Part shown: positions 50,359 to 59,246 of the stretch, piece after piece
Layout: every line of letters begins with the position of its first letter
Position numbering within the stretch: position 1 is the first letter of the stretch
DNA from: Nocardioides zeae
GTDB lineage: Bacteria; Actinomycetota; Actinomycetes; Propionibacteriales; Nocardioidaceae
Assembly (NCBI RefSeq): GCF_030818655.1
Contig: NZ_JAUTAN010000001.1
Location: 2,046,001-2,110,000, forward strand
Reading direction: 5' to 3'
DNA: 64,000 nt
Translations under genes and position numbers: made by a program
Notes under the pieces: generated by a model
Seen by the model: the letters and a program-made list of their open reading frames with translations, nothing else
What the model was told of the DNA's origin: nothing
The model's database searches: none

Positions 50359-50811
50359 TCAGTCCTCGGCGGCCAGGCGGTCGAGGATCGGGGCGGCGGC
50401 GCGCAGGGTGGCGCGCTCCTCCGGGGTGAGGGCGCGGAGCCGGCTCGCGAGCCACTCGTCGCGACGCCGACGGTCGGCGAGCACGAGCGCCCGCCCCTCC
50501 TCGGTGAGCGAGACGAGCACGAGCCGGCCGTCGGACTCGTGCGAGCGCCGGGCGACGTAGCCCTTCTCCTCGAGCTTGCGGACCGCGCGGGTCATCGAGG
50601 GCGGCTGCACCCGCTCGAAGGCGGCCAGCTCGCCGACGCTCAGCTCGCCGTTGCGGAGCAGGCAGCCGAGCACGGCCATGACCCCGATGCCGAGGTCGTT
50701 GCCCGGCTCCCGCTCGTTGGCGAGCCGGCGGCGCAGGCGCATCACCGAGACGCGGAGCTCGGCGGCGAGACCCGCGTCCGTGCGCGCGACGCGTTGGATG
50801 GTGGGTGGCAT
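50359..50811 (-). CDS. MarR-family transcriptional regulator
   Basis: 150 residues with the winged helix-turn-helix (ELSVGELAAFERVQPPSMTRAVRKLEEKGYVARRSHESDGR). Transcribed into the MFS gene, so it likely controls the exporter and itself. The ATG lies 7 bases after TAGGCT (50824-50819), so it is probably leaderless; a marO-like half-palindrome sits just upstream of that box. Confidence 0.9.
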   Translation of the reverse strand: MPPTIQRVARTDAGLAAELRVSVMRLRRRLANEREPGNDLGIGVMAVLGCLLRNGELSVGELAAFERVQPPSMTRAVRKLEEKGYVARRSHESDGRLVLVSLTEEGRALVLADRRRRDEWLASRLRALTPEERATLRAAAPILDRLAAED

Positions 50812-50818
50812 GACGTTG

Positions 50819-50842
50819 AGCCTAACTCATTACCTTGGGCAA
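50819..50842 (-). promoter_or_regulatory. marR -10 box and candidate MarR operator
   Basis: TAGGCT (50824-50819) is followed by 7 bases and the ATG. TTACC-TTG-GGCAA (50830-50842) is an imperfect version of the TTGCC...GGCAA site bound by MarR in E. coli, placed in the -10/-35 spacer where binding would block transcription. Confidence 0.5.
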
Positions 50843-50868
50843 CTATTCCTCGGCGGTCGGGCATGTCC

Positions 50869-50874
50869 TACCCT
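50869..50874 (+). promoter_or_regulatory. -10 box of the DUF2530 gene (leaderless)
   Basis: TACCCT is followed by 7 bases and the GTG at 50882. It is back-to-back with the marR promoter in a 70-base region. Confidence 0.55.
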
Positions 50875-50881
50875 GGCGGGC

Positions 50882-51214
50882 GTGGAACTGCGTGACGACC
50901 AGCCGGCCCAGCACGCGATCGGGCGGCGCACCTACATCGTGGCCGACGTCGAGCCTCTCGACGTCGACGGCGTGTGGACCGTGCAGATCGGCTGCGCGCT
51001 GTGGGGCCTGGCCTTCGTGGCCCTGCTCCCCTTCTACTCCCGGCTCGCCGAGTCGGACGACGTCTGGGTGCTGTGGACGTGCCTCACCGGGCTGGGCCTC
51101 GGGCTGCTCGGCCTCGAGTACTGCCGGCGCCGGCGCCGCACGCGGGTGGACGCCGGCGGCGCGACCGACGGCGTGGACCCCGCCGAGGCCGGGACCGCGC
51201 CGACCGGCGACTGA
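50882..51214 (+). CDS. DUF2530 membrane protein
   Basis: 110 residues with two membrane segments (about 38-58 and 67-85); matches the small actinobacterial DUF2530 proteins, usually found near MarR and DUF3027 genes. GTG at 50882 is leaderless by the -10 above. Unknown function. Confidence 0.75.
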   Translation: MELRDDQPAQHAIGRRTYIVADVEPLDVDGVWTVQIGCALWGLAFVALLPFYSRLAESDDVWVLWTCLTGLGLGLLGLEYCRRRRRTRVDAGGATDGVDPAEAGTAPTGD

Positions 51215-51221
51215 GCCCGGG

Positions 51222-52076
51222 TCAGAAGCGCTCGAGGTCGTCGAGCGTCAGCTCGTCGACCACCGGGTCCGGCAGCGGGGCCGGGAGGTTCTTCCGCGCG
51301 ATCCGCACCTCGGAGTGGGCGCCGCAGCCGTGGTCGAGCGAGACCACACGACCGTCGTCGTTGGCGTTCCCGTTGGCGCAGACGCCGAACATCGTGGACA
51401 GCGGACCGGCCAGGCGGACCAGGAAGCCGCACGACGTGCACGCGTCGGGGGCGGCCTTCGCGATGGGGGCCTCCGGGCCGCCGTCGCCCTCGTACCAGCG
51501 CTCGGCGGCGAGGTCGCGCCCCTCCACCGACAGGGTGCGCACGCGGCCGAGGCCGAGCTCCTTCGCCACGCGGCGCACCTGGCCGCGGTCGTCCTCGTCG
51601 AGGGTGGCGTCGAGCGTCTCGTCGACGTCGTCGCCGAAGGCGTAGGTGGGAACGAGACGCGGGTCGTCCTCGTCCACCGGCAGGAGGACGCCCGGGGTGA
51701 GGTCGCCCGGGCGGACCCGCTCGTGCCACGGCACCCAGGCCGGCGCCACGATCGCCTCGTCGCCCGGGAGGAGGACGACCTCGTCCACGGTGGCGGTGCG
51801 CTGGCGGGAGGCGCGGGCGATGGTGACGGACCAGCGCCAGCCCCGGTAGCCCGCCCGGCTGCAGCCGAAGGAGTGGGTGACGACGCGGTCGCCCTCGGCG
51901 ACGGCGCCGAGGTGGTCCCCCACGTCCGAGGCCGGGACCTGCTCGAGCAGCGCGGCGCGAGCGACGTCGACGGCCCGCGCCAGCGCGCCGTCCACCGACC
52001 GGGAACGGGCGGGCTCGTGCGACGCGTCGTGGGACGGCTCGTGCTCCTGGGCCTGCGAGGGTGCGGTCGTGCTCAC
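51222..52076 (-). CDS. DUF3027 protein
   Basis: 284 residues, no membrane segment. Contains CTSCGFLVRL and other conserved stretches (GYRGWRWSVTIARA, APAWVPWHERVRPGDLTPG) of the actinobacterial DUF3027 family. CxxC and the later ANGN...HGCG could bind zinc. GTG 52076 is chosen (CATGAT box 7 bases before); ATG 52088 would add four residues. Confidence 0.78.
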   Translation of the reverse strand: MSTTAPSQAQEHEPSHDASHEPARSRSVDGALARAVDVARAALLEQVPASDVGDHLGAVAEGDRVVTHSFGCSRAGYRGWRWSVTIARASRQRTATVDEVVLLPGDEAIVAPAWVPWHERVRPGDLTPGVLLPVDEDDPRLVPTYAFGDDVDETLDATLDEDDRGQVRRVAKELGLGRVRTLSVEGRDLAAERWYEGDGGPEAPIAKAAPDACTSCGFLVRLAGPLSTMFGVCANGNANDDGRVVSLDHGCGAHSEVRIARKNLPAPLPDPVVDELTLDDLERF

Positions 52077-52234
52077 GGGTCCGATCATGACGCATCCCGC
52101 GCGCCCGTGTCCCGGCGGGGCGTCACGACCGTCCGCCCCACCCGAGCAGGTGGCAGGATGGAGCGCCAAGACGCGCATCCCGTCGCGGCTGCCCGTCGCG
52201 GCGGCCCGACGGTCCTGACGAGGAGGGCTCCGCC

Positions 52235-53908
52235 ATGAGCACGCCGTACGGCGACCCGCCCCCGCCCGGTCCCGAGCACGGCTCCCCGCCCGGTCACGAG
52301 CCCGGCCCCCGGCCCGACCCCCGGCCCGACCCCCGGCCCGACCCCCCGCCGGGTCCGGGACCGCTCCCGCCGCCCCCCGCGGCCGCGGGACCGGGCGAGG
52401 CGACGCGGCCGGCGGAGATCGCCGCCCGCACCGCCAAGGCGACCGGTCACGGCGTGGCGGTCGTGGCCCGGGCCACCGGCCGGTTCGGCCGCTTCACGTT
52501 CCTCCAGGCGCGCCGCGCGTCGCACGCCGAGGGCGCGGGCGACAGCGGGCTCTCCCGGCTCATCGAGCTGCACGCCGTCAACGCCGCCGGCGACGCCGCG
52601 GTCGCCATCTCCCTCGCGGGCACGCTGTTCTTCCAGGTGCCCACCGGCGAGGCCCGCGGCCAGGTGGCCCTGTTCCTCGGGCTCACCATGCTGCCCTTCG
52701 CGATCGTCGCCCCGCTGATCGGACCGTTCCTCGACCGGTTCAGCCACGGTCGGCGCTGGGCGATCGGCGGCACGATGGCGATCCGGGCCTTCCTCTGCTG
52801 GGTGCTGGCCGGGGCCGTGGCGACCGAGTCGACGTGGCTCTTCGCCGCGGCACTGGGTGTGCTCGTGTCGTCGAAGGCCTACGGCGTGGCCCGCAACGCC
52901 GCGGTCCCCCGGCTCGTGCCGACCGGCCTGACGCTCGTGAAGTCGAACGGTCGGGTGTCGCTGGCGGGCGTCGTGGGCGCCGCCGTGTCGGCCCCCTTCG
53001 CGGGCCTCGCCTCGCTAGCCGGGGCCGAGTGGTCGCTGCGCTACGCCTTCGTCGTGTTCATCGTCGCCACGGTGCTGGCCATCCTGCTGCCCGCGCGGGT
53101 GGACTCCGACGCGGGCGAGACCCGGCTTTCGCTGCGCACCGACGACTCGGCGCAGAGCATGGCCAAGGACCCCGGCAACCGGCGTCGCGCGGCGCTGCGG
53201 ATGCCGGCCTCGGTCGCGTTCGCGCTCCGTGCGAACTGTGGACCCCGCTGGTTGTCCGGCTTCCTCACCATGTTCATGGCGTTCCTGCTGACCACCAACC
53301 CCTTCGAGGGGTGGCGCACCGAGGTGCTCTTCGCGCTCGTCGTCGGCGCCGCCGGTCTCGGCAACACCCTCGGGATCGCCCTCGCGTCGATGCTCAAGAA
53401 GGTGAACCCGGCCATCACCGTGGTGCTCGCGCTCGTCGCGGCGGCCACGATGGCGACGACGGCGGCGCTCTTCTACGGCGTGCTGACGCTCTCGCTGCTC
53501 GGCCTCACCGCGGGGCTCGCGCAGTCGCTGTCGAAGCTGTCGCTGGACTCCACCATCCAGCACGACGTGCACGAGCGGGTGCGCACGAGCGCGCTCGCCC
53601 GGTCCGACACGATGCTCCAGTTCGCGTGGGTGATCGGCGGCTTCGTGGGCATCGCCGTGCCCCTCGACCCCGGCAACCTCGGGCTCTGGATCGCCGCGGC
53701 CGTGCTCGTCGCCTGGGCGGTCTTCGTGCTCGGCACGCGCGCCCGCGACGCGTCGAGCCGCCGCCGGGAGCGGGTCGGTCCGTCGGCCGCTGCACCCGCT
53801 CCGACGCCTCCGCCGGCCCCGGGTCCGGGTCCGACTCCGGATCCGCGGCCGGCGCCGACCGCGCCGTACGAGACCGACGTGCCGACGCAGCCGTACGACG
53901 CGCGCTGA
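52235..53908 (+). CDS. MFS transporter with Pro-rich N-terminus
   Basis: 557 residues. The first 65 residues are Pro/Gly/Asp-rich with a PDPR repeat (12-bp DNA repeat near 52305-52355). Twelve membrane segments follow with the loop ALFLGLTMLPFAIVAPLIGPFLDRFSHGRR, and a Pro-rich tail closes. GAGGAGG precedes the ATG. Substrate unknown; occurs next to DUF3027 and cold-shock genes in relatives. Confidence 0.85.
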   Translation: MSTPYGDPPPPGPEHGSPPGHEPGPRPDPRPDPRPDPPPGPGPLPPPPAAAGPGEATRPAEIAARTAKATGHGVAVVARATGRFGRFTFLQARRASHAEGAGDSGLSRLIELHAVNAAGDAAVAISLAGTLFFQVPTGEARGQVALFLGLTMLPFAIVAPLIGPFLDRFSHGRRWAIGGTMAIRAFLCWVLAGAVATESTWLFAAALGVLVSSKAYGVARNAAVPRLVPTGLTLVKSNGRVSLAGVVGAAVSAPFAGLASLAGAEWSLRYAFVVFIVATVLAILLPARVDSDAGETRLSLRTDDSAQSMAKDPGNRRRAALRMPASVAFALRANCGPRWLSGFLTMFMAFLLTTNPFEGWRTEVLFALVVGAAGLGNTLGIALASMLKKVNPAITVVLALVAAATMATTAALFYGVLTLSLLGLTAGLAQSLSKLSLDSTIQHDVHERVRTSALARSDTMLQFAWVIGGFVGIAVPLDPGNLGLWIAAAVLVAWAVFVLGTRARDASSRRRERVGPSAAAPAPTPPPAPGPGPTPDPRPAPTAPYETDVPTQPYDAR

Positions 53909-53939
53909 GGCCGCGTCGTACGGCTGCGGGGGCGCCGGG

Positions 53940-54341
53940 TCAGGCGCTGCGGTCGAGCTCGTCAGCGAGCGCGCGCAGCAGCTTCGCCGTCGGCGCGGCG
54001 GTGCGCGCGTCGGGGTGGCGGCCGTGGCGGTAGGTCTCGCCGACCCGGTCGAGCAGCGTGATGAGGTCCTCGACGATCGTCGTCATCTCGTCGGGCTTCT
54101 TGCGGGCGGCACGGGCGACGTTGCGGGACACCGAGGCCGGGGCGTCGAGCAGCCGGACCTGCAGCGCCTGGTCGCCACGGCGACCCTGCGCGATGCCGAA
54201 CTCCACGCGGGTGCCGGCCTTGAGGGTGGTGACACCGGCCGGCAGCGCCTCGGCCCGGACGTGGACGTCCTGCCCGGCGTCGGTCGACAGGAACCCGAAG
54301 CCCTTCGCCGCGTCGTACCACTTCACCTTGCCGGTCGGCAC
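53940..54341 (-). CDS. Cold-shock-domain protein with C-terminal helical extension
   Basis: 133 residues. Residues 1-66 form the OB-fold cold-shock domain with RNP1 KWYDAAKGFGFL. RNP2 reads VHVRAEAL, not the usual VFVHxSA, so the second aromatic surface is altered. The C-terminal 65 residues are Arg/Glu-rich helices (ARAARKKPDEMTTIVEDLITLLDRVGETYRHG). Likely RNA/ssDNA binding; larger than canonical CspA (67-70 residues). GAGGGG ribosome-binding site 9 bases from the GTG. Confidence 0.85.
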   Translation of the reverse strand: MPTGKVKWYDAAKGFGFLSTDAGQDVHVRAEALPAGVTTLKAGTRVEFGIAQGRRGDQALQVRLLDAPASVSRNVARAARKKPDEMTTIVEDLITLLDRVGETYRHGRHPDARTAAPTAKLLRALADELDRSA

Positions 54342-54373
54342 CGTCGTCCACCCCTCTCGAGTTCACCCGGGAC

Positions 54374-54399
54374 TGCCCGGGACGCACAGCAGCCGGGCA
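54374..54399 (-). terminator. Hairpin after the HAD phosphatase gene
   Basis: TGCCCGG (54374-54380) pairs with CCGGGCA (54393-54399), 12-base loop, between the HAD stop and the cold-shock GTG. Confidence 0.4.
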
Positions 54400-54424
54400 C
54401 ACCAGCCCGGCCGCACCCCCGAGC

Positions 54425-55048
54425 CTATCCGGTGAGGCCGAGGACGTGCTCGTCCAGCCAGGCGGGGAACGCCCGGAGGTCGGGCAGGACCACGTCGGTG
54501 CCGGCGGCCCGCAGCTCGGCCTCGTCGCACCCGCCGGTCAGCACGGAGACGCTGGTGACGCCCGCCGCGTGGGCGCCCTCGACGTCGTGGACGTGGTCGC
54601 CGACGTACACCTGCGCCCCGTGCTCGCGCAGCGCCCGGCCCTTGAGCACGCCCCAGACCCAGCCCTCGAGGTGGTCGACGTCGAGACCGAGGTGGTCGAC
54701 GTGGCGCTGGGCGTTGGGGGCGTACTTGCCGGTGACGAGGAGGTTCCGGCCGCCGTGGCGGCGCACGGCGGCGAGCGCCTCGTGCGCGCCGGGCAGCACG
54801 GGGACGCTCGTGACCGCCAGGTCGGGGTAGAGCGCGCGGAAGCGGTCGCCGGCCTCGGCGAGCCGGTCGGCGGGCAGGTAGGGGCCGAGGATCGCGTCGA
54901 GGGGCGGCCCGAGCCGCTCGGTGAGCTCGGCGATCGGGAGCTCGACGCCCAGCTCGGCCCCGAGGGCCTCCAGGGTCGCGGCGAAGCCGGGCACGGTGTC
55001 GATGAGGGTCATGTCGAGGTCGAAACCGACGACGAGAGGGGCAGCCAC
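54425..55048 (-). CDS. HAD-family phosphatase (phosphoglycolate phosphatase-like)
   Basis: 207 residues. Nucleophile motif GFDLDMTLIDT (residue 8 on), helical cap, VTGKYAPNA motif II region and VGDHVHDVEGAHAAG motif IV. Removes phosphate from small metabolites, substrate unknown. GTG 55048 follows TAGGCT (55060-55055) by 6 bases, so it is probably leaderless. Confidence 0.85.
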   Translation of the reverse strand: MAAPLVVGFDLDMTLIDTVPGFAATLEALGAELGVELPIAELTERLGPPLDAILGPYLPADRLAEAGDRFRALYPDLAVTSVPVLPGAHEALAAVRRHGGRNLLVTGKYAPNAQRHVDHLGLDVDHLEGWVWGVLKGRALREHGAQVYVGDHVHDVEGAHAAGVTSVSVLTGGCDEAELRAAGTDVVLPDLRAFPAWLDEHVLGLTG

Positions 55049-55054
55049 GCCGCC

Positions 55055-55060
55055 AGCCTA
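55055..55060 (-). promoter_or_regulatory. -10 box of the HAD phosphatase gene (leaderless)
   Basis: TAGGCT on the minus strand lies 6 bases upstream of GTG 55048. Confidence 0.55.
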
Positions 55061-55130
55061 GGGACGCTCCCGCGGCGCCGGGGACGGGGTAGCGTGCTCT
55101 GTCCCCTTCACCGGCCCCTCGGGAGTGACC

Positions 55131-57308
55131 ATGTCGACGTCGACCGCCGCCCCTCCGTCCCGCTCGTCCCGACCATCACCCGCGAGCATCGCCGTCTGGG
55201 TGCTCGTCGCCGTCGTCGGCGCCGCCTGCTGGACGGTGCTCGCCCTCAGCCGCGACGAGGAGGTCTCCGCGCTCTGGATCCTGTTCGCCGCACTGGCCTC
55301 CTACGCCATCGCCTACCGGTTCTACGCCCGGTTCATCGGGCGCAAGGTCCTGAAGCTCGACGACCGCCGGGCCACGCCCGCGGAGCGGCTCGAGAACGGT
55401 GCCGACTTCGAGGTCACCGACCGTCGCGTGCTCTTCGGCCACCACTTCGCCGCGATCGCCGGCGCCGGTCCGCTGGTCGGTCCCGTGCTGGCCGCGCAGA
55501 TGGGCTACCTGCCCGGCACCATCTGGATCATCGTCGGCGTCATCTTCGCCGGCGCCGTGCAGGACATGGTCGTGCTGTTCTTCTCGATGCGGCGCGACGG
55601 CAAGAGCCTCGGCCAGATGATCCGCGAGGAGATCGGCGTCGTGGGCGGCACCGCGGCGCTCATCGCCGTCTTCGCCATCATGATCATCATCCTGGCGGTC
55701 CTGTCGCTGGTCGTGGTCAACGCGCTCGCCGAGTCGCCGTGGGGTGTCTTCTCCATCGGCCTGACCATCCCGATCGCGCTCTTCATGGGGTTCTACCTGC
55801 GCTACCTGCGGCCCGGGCGGGTGCTCGAGACGACGGCCATCGGCGTCGTGCTGCTGCTGCTCGCGATCATCGGCGGCGGGTACGTCGAGAGCTGGGGCCT
55901 CGGCGAGGCGCTGACGCTCGACAAGGAGACGCTGACGCTGCTGCTCGTCGGCTACGGCTTCGTCGCCTCCATCCTCCCGGTGTGGATGCTGCTGACGCCG
56001 CGCGACTACCTGTCGACCTTCATGAAGGTCGGCGTGATCGTGCTGCTCGCCGTCGGCCTCGTGCTGGCGAACCCGGTGCTGTCGACCGACGCGGTGACGC
56101 CGTTCGCGTCGTCCGGCGAGGGCCCGGTGTTCGCGGGCAAGCTCTTCCCGTTCCTCTTCATCACCATCGCGTGCGGTGCCCTCTCCGGGTTCCACGCGCT
56201 GATCTCGTCGGGCACGACGCCGAAGCTCGTCGCCAAGGAGCGGCAGGTCAAGATGATCGGCTACGGCGGCATGCTCATGGAGTCGTTCGTGGCGATCTCC
56301 GCCCTCATCGCGGCCTGCGTCATCGACCCGGGCCTCTACTTCGCGATGAACTCCCCCGTCGGCGCGACCGGCGGTGACGCCGCGTCGGCCTCGGAGTTCG
56401 TGGCGACGCTCGGCTTCTCGATCACGCCCGACGCGCTCAACGCGGCGGCGGCCTCCGTCGAGGAGGAGCTGATCTCGCGCACGGGTGGCGCGCCGACGCT
56501 CGCCTTCGGCATCTCGCAGATCTTCGACACCGCGTTCGGCGGCGGCCTGGCGGCCTTCTGGTACCACTTCGCGATCATGTTCGAGGCCCTCTTCATCCTC
56601 ACCGCCGTCGACGCCGGCACGCGCGTGGGCCGCTTCATGCTGCAGGACACGATCGGCAACGTCTGGCCCAAGTTCGGCGACACGTCGTGGAAGCCCGCCG
56701 CCTGGGGCGCCTCGGCCGCCGTCGTGGCCTGCTGGGGCTACATGCTGTACGTCGGCGTCACCGACCCGCTCGGCGGCATCAACCAGCTGTTCCCGCTGTT
56801 CGGCATCGCCAACCAGCTCCTCGCGGCCATCGCGCTCACCCTGTGCGTGACCCTCTTCCTCAAGCACGGCTGGCTCAAGTGGGTCTGGGTGCCCGGCATC
56901 CCGCTGGCCTGGGACCTCGTGGTGACGATGACCGCGTCGTACCAGAAGGTGTTCTCGGACAACCCGGCGATCGGGTACTTCGCACAGGCCGACGCGACCC
57001 GCACCGCCCGTGACGCCGGGGAGCTCCGGGGCGCGGCGACGAACGCCGACCAGATGGACGTCATCATCCGGAACTCGACGACGAACGGTGTGCTGCAGGC
57101 GACCTTCGCGCTGCTGGTCATCGTCATCGTGGCGAACGCGATCCTCATCTGGGTGAAGGCGGTGCGCGCGGGCTCGCTGCCGACCACCGAGGTGCCGGCC
57201 GTGCCGTCGGAGATCGTCGCGCCCGCCGACTTCGTGGCGACGAAGGAGGAGAAGGCGGAGCTCGCCGCGTGGGAGGCCGAGCGCTCGACCGTGGGGACGC
57301 GGTCGTGA
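55131..57308 (+). CDS. cstA: Carbon starvation protein CstA (pyruvate/peptide transporter family)
   Basis: 725 residues with about 16 membrane segments and the conserved [17 protein letters not shown] near residue 105 and [14 protein letters not shown] near 350. CstA-type proteins import peptides or pyruvate under carbon limitation. GGGAG is 5 bases before ATG 55131, better than the earlier GTG 55125. TAGCGT (55090-55095) is a possible -10. The downstream ybdD gene overlaps as GTGA. Confidence 0.93.
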   Translation: MSTSTAAPPSRSSRPSPASIAVWVLVAVVGAACWTVLALSRDEEVSALWILFAALASYAIAYRFYARFIGRKVLKLDDRRATPAERLENGADFEVTDRRVLFGHHFAAIAGAGPLVGPVLAAQMGYLPGTIWIIVGVIFAGAVQDMVVLFFSMRRDGKSLGQMIREEIGVVGGTAALIAVFAIMIIILAVLSLVVVNALAESPWGVFSIGLTIPIALFMGFYLRYLRPGRVLETTAIGVVLLLLAIIGGGYVESWGLGEALTLDKETLTLLLVGYGFVASILPVWMLLTPRDYLSTFMKVGVIVLLAVGLVLANPVLSTDAVTPFASSGEGPVFAGKLFPFLFITIACGALSGFHALISSGTTPKLVAKERQVKMIGYGGMLMESFVAISALIAACVIDPGLYFAMNSPVGATGGDAASASEFVATLGFSITPDALNAAAASVEEELISRTGGAPTLAFGISQIFDTAFGGGLAAFWYHFAIMFEALFILTAVDAGTRVGRFMLQDTIGNVWPKFGDTSWKPAAWGASAAVVACWGYMLYVGVTDPLGGINQLFPLFGIANQLLAAIALTLCVTLFLKHGWLKWVWVPGIPLAWDLVVTMTASYQKVFSDNPAIGYFAQADATRTARDAGELRGAATNADQMDVIIRNSTTNGVLQATFALLVIVIVANAILIWVKAVRAGSLPTTEVPAVPSEIVAPADFVATKEEKAELAAWEAERSTVGTRS

Positions 57309-57490
57309 GCGCGCTGCGCCGCGCGGTGGCGGGGGTGCGCTGGTACCTCCGGGAGTTCAGCGGCGAGTCCCGCTGGGACGCGTACGTCGCGGGCTGCGCC
57401 GCCGACGGCACCGCGCCGATGTCGCGGCGCGAGTTCGAGCGGCACCGCGACCACCTGCGCGAGCACTCCGCGCAGGGGCGGTGCTGCTGA
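57305..57490 (+). CDS. ybdD: YbdD/YjiX-family small protein
   Basis: 61 residues: VRWYLREFSGESRWDAYV, MSRREFERHR and a C-terminal CC. This small protein (DUF466) always sits after cstA-type genes in many bacteria and is required for, or modifies, transport. Start GTG overlaps the cstA stop. Confidence 0.88.
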   Translation: MSALRRAVAGVRWYLREFSGESRWDAYVAGCAADGTAPMSRREFERHRDHLREHSAQGRCC

Positions 57491-57509
57491 CCTCTCCTGC
57501 TCGATCCGG

Positions 57510-57554
57510 GTCGTGGCCCCAGCGCACCGTTTTCCGTGGCGCTGGGGCCACGAC
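57510..57554. terminator. Bidirectional terminator between ybdD and the P-loop kinase gene
   Basis: GTCGTGGCCCCAGCGC (57510-57525) and GCGCTGGGGCCACGAC (57539-57554) are perfect 16-base arms with a 13-base T-rich loop. It lies between converging genes. Confidence 0.85.
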
Positions 57555-57558
57555 CGTC

Positions 57559-58191
57559 TCAGGCGGCCTGGGCGGTGAGCGCCCCGACGCCGACGGTGGC
57601 GACGAGCACCGGGAGCGCGAAGCCGCGCGGCGCGAGGCGGGTGTCCCAGGGCTCCTCGGCGCCGTCCAGCTGGCGGAGGATCTGCGTGGACCGCAGGTCG
57701 GTCCAGCGCGTCCAGTGCCGGTCGAACGCCAGCGGGTGCACCACGCGTCCACGGGCCTGCTGCCCGGCGATGGCCTCGTCGCGGGTGGCGTCGACGAGGA
57801 GCAGGGTGGGGCGCCAGCCGCGCCGTACGGCCGCCCGGAGGAGCAGGCGGCGGCGGGTGCGACGGATCGCGGTCTCGTGGACGAGCAGCACCCGGGCCGC
57901 GCGGCCCGGCCAGTGCCGGAGGAGGCGCGGACCCGTGAGCACCGCCGCCCAGACGAGGACTGTGTGGACGGTGTGGATCGCCCAGCGGTAGGCCCGCGGC
58001 GGCACCGCCGGCCAGCGCCGCGCGACCGGTGCGCGGAGGTGATCGGGATCGAGCGCGGCGACGCCCGGGGCCTGCGCGACGCTCGCGATGACGGTCGACT
58101 TGCCGGCGCCCGGGACGCCGCCGACGACGACGAGGTCGCTGTGGGGGGTGGTCCCCGTCGTGGGGTCGTGCGGGGCGGGGAACGGCGTCAT
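57559..58191 (-). CDS. P-loop (AAA/zeta-kinase-like) nucleotide-binding protein
   Basis: 210 residues. Walker A GGVPGAGKST at residues 23-32, then a DPDHLRAP acidic motif like those in zeta-toxin and gluconate-kinase-like proteins; the centre is Arg-rich (AIRRTRRRLLLRAAVRRG). The C-terminus carries a hydrophobic stretch (FALPVLVATVGVGALTAQAA). A nucleoside/sugar kinase or a zeta-like toxin are both open; no antitoxin gene is evident. Confidence 0.65.
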   Translation of the reverse strand: MTPFPAPHDPTTGTTPHSDLVVVGGVPGAGKSTVIASVAQAPGVAALDPDHLRAPVARRWPAVPPRAYRWAIHTVHTVLVWAAVLTGPRLLRHWPGRAARVLLVHETAIRRTRRRLLLRAAVRRGWRPTLLLVDATRDEAIAGQQARGRVVHPLAFDRHWTRWTDLRSTQILRQLDGAEEPWDTRLAPRGFALPVLVATVGVGALTAQAA

Positions 58192-58306
58192 CGGGGCTCC
58201 TCGGTCGGCGGGGGCGGGTGCCCTCGACGGTGCCGGGTGATCCTTCAGGCTCGCTGAGACAGGCGTCGGGGGGTGCTGTGAAGGTGGCGCGAGGGCGGGT
58301 CCGGAA

Positions 58307-58361
58307 AAGGGGGCACGGACGACAGTCGCCGGGGCTGATGCGGCGTCGTCCGTGACCCCTT
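58307..58361 (-). terminator. Repeated hairpin, copy 1 (after the DUF6461-like gene)
   Basis: AAGGGGGCACGGACGAC (58307-58323) pairs with GTCGTCCGTGACCCCTT (58345-58361) with one mismatch, loop 21 bases. A homologous hairpin recurs at 59178-59231 with the same arms, so this is a repeated element rather than a one-off terminator. Confidence 0.6.
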
Positions 58362-58378
58362 CTCCACGACCCCGGTGT

Positions 58379-59002
58379 TCACCTGGACCAGAGGTAGACC
58401 GTGTGCGCCTCGAGATCGAAGAGGTCGTCGGGCAACGTCATCCCGGTCCATCGCAGGAGCATGGCCACGGCGGTGCCTTCCCAGGAGGGACCGACGTCAG
58501 GGTTGGTCCACGGTCCCTCTTCTGGCGGCTCCGGCAACGCGCGGAACGGGGCCAGCAGGTCGTCGAGCTCCGCGGCCTCCGGTGGCGTGGGCTCGCCGTA
58601 GCGCACCTCCTCCGACGGGACGATCGTGCGCCCTCCCTCGGCTGCCCCGAACCTGACCACCGCGTTGACGTTCCAGAAGGCCGATGCCACGCGCGCGCCA
58701 CCCGACTCCTCACTGAGACGCGCCAGGAGCTCGTCCTGGTCGCCCGTGAAACCGTTCTCCTCGACGACGAGGATCTGGTGCCCGACCTGGATGAACCAGA
58801 CATAGCCGTGCAAGGAACGGCCGGACGGGTCGTACGGGGGGCCGTCAGGGGTGACCTCGACCGGCGCGTCGATGTCGATCCTCCAGTGCGCCGCCAGGGC
58901 TGGAAGACCCATCGACGCGGGTACGACCGTCAAGCACGCCGCGTCGCACTGGGTCGTGAGCTCACCGAGACGTTCGACCTCATCCGTCCCTCGTGTCCGC
59001 AC
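58379..59002 (-). CDS. DUF6461-like protein
   Basis: 207 residues, soluble. GYVWFIQVGHQILVVEENGFTGDQDELLARLSEESGGARVASAFWNVNAVVRF is a pattern of DUF6461 proteins, common in actinobacteria and sometimes near toxin/immunity genes. GTG 59002 has GGAGG 4 bases upstream; the ATG at 59032 is less supported. Unknown function. Confidence 0.7.
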   Translation of the reverse strand: MRTRGTDEVERLGELTTQCDAACLTVVPASMGLPALAAHWRIDIDAPVEVTPDGPPYDPSGRSLHGYVWFIQVGHQILVVEENGFTGDQDELLARLSEESGGARVASAFWNVNAVVRFGAAEGGRTIVPSEEVRYGEPTPPEAAELDDLLAPFRALPEPPEEGPWTNPDVGPSWEGTAVAMLLRWTGMTLPDDLFDLEAHTVYLWSR

Positions 59003-59177
59003 GGCACCTCCTGCTGATCGTCTGGCAGGCATCATGCCGCGCGGAAGGGGGGCGACCGGCCTACCGCTGGAGTCCTGTGGAACGGATGCACTCCCGGCAG
59101 GCTGACGACTGCGTCTGTTCCGCAGAACTTCTCGAGGATGAGACCACGCCTTGCGCCCCGAGCCCGCGGATCTCACC

Positions 59178-59231
59178 AAGGGGCACGGACGACATCGCCG
59201 GGGCCGGATCCGCTGTCGTTCGTGACCCCTT
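59178..59231 (-). terminator. Repeated hairpin, copy 2 (after the DUF6226-like gene)
   Basis: AAGGGGCACGGACGAC (59178-59193) with GTCGTTCGTGACCCCTT (59215-59231), loop 21 bases. Nearly the same sequence, including loop GCCGGGGC, as 58307-58361, about 870 bases away. Confidence 0.6.
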
Positions 59232-59246
59232 CTCGAGCAGGCCGGA

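Noticed and set aside
57559-58191. Zeta-toxin with an antitoxin
   Set aside because: Walker A supports a kinase-like fold, but no small partner gene is adjacent; toxin call is not supported.
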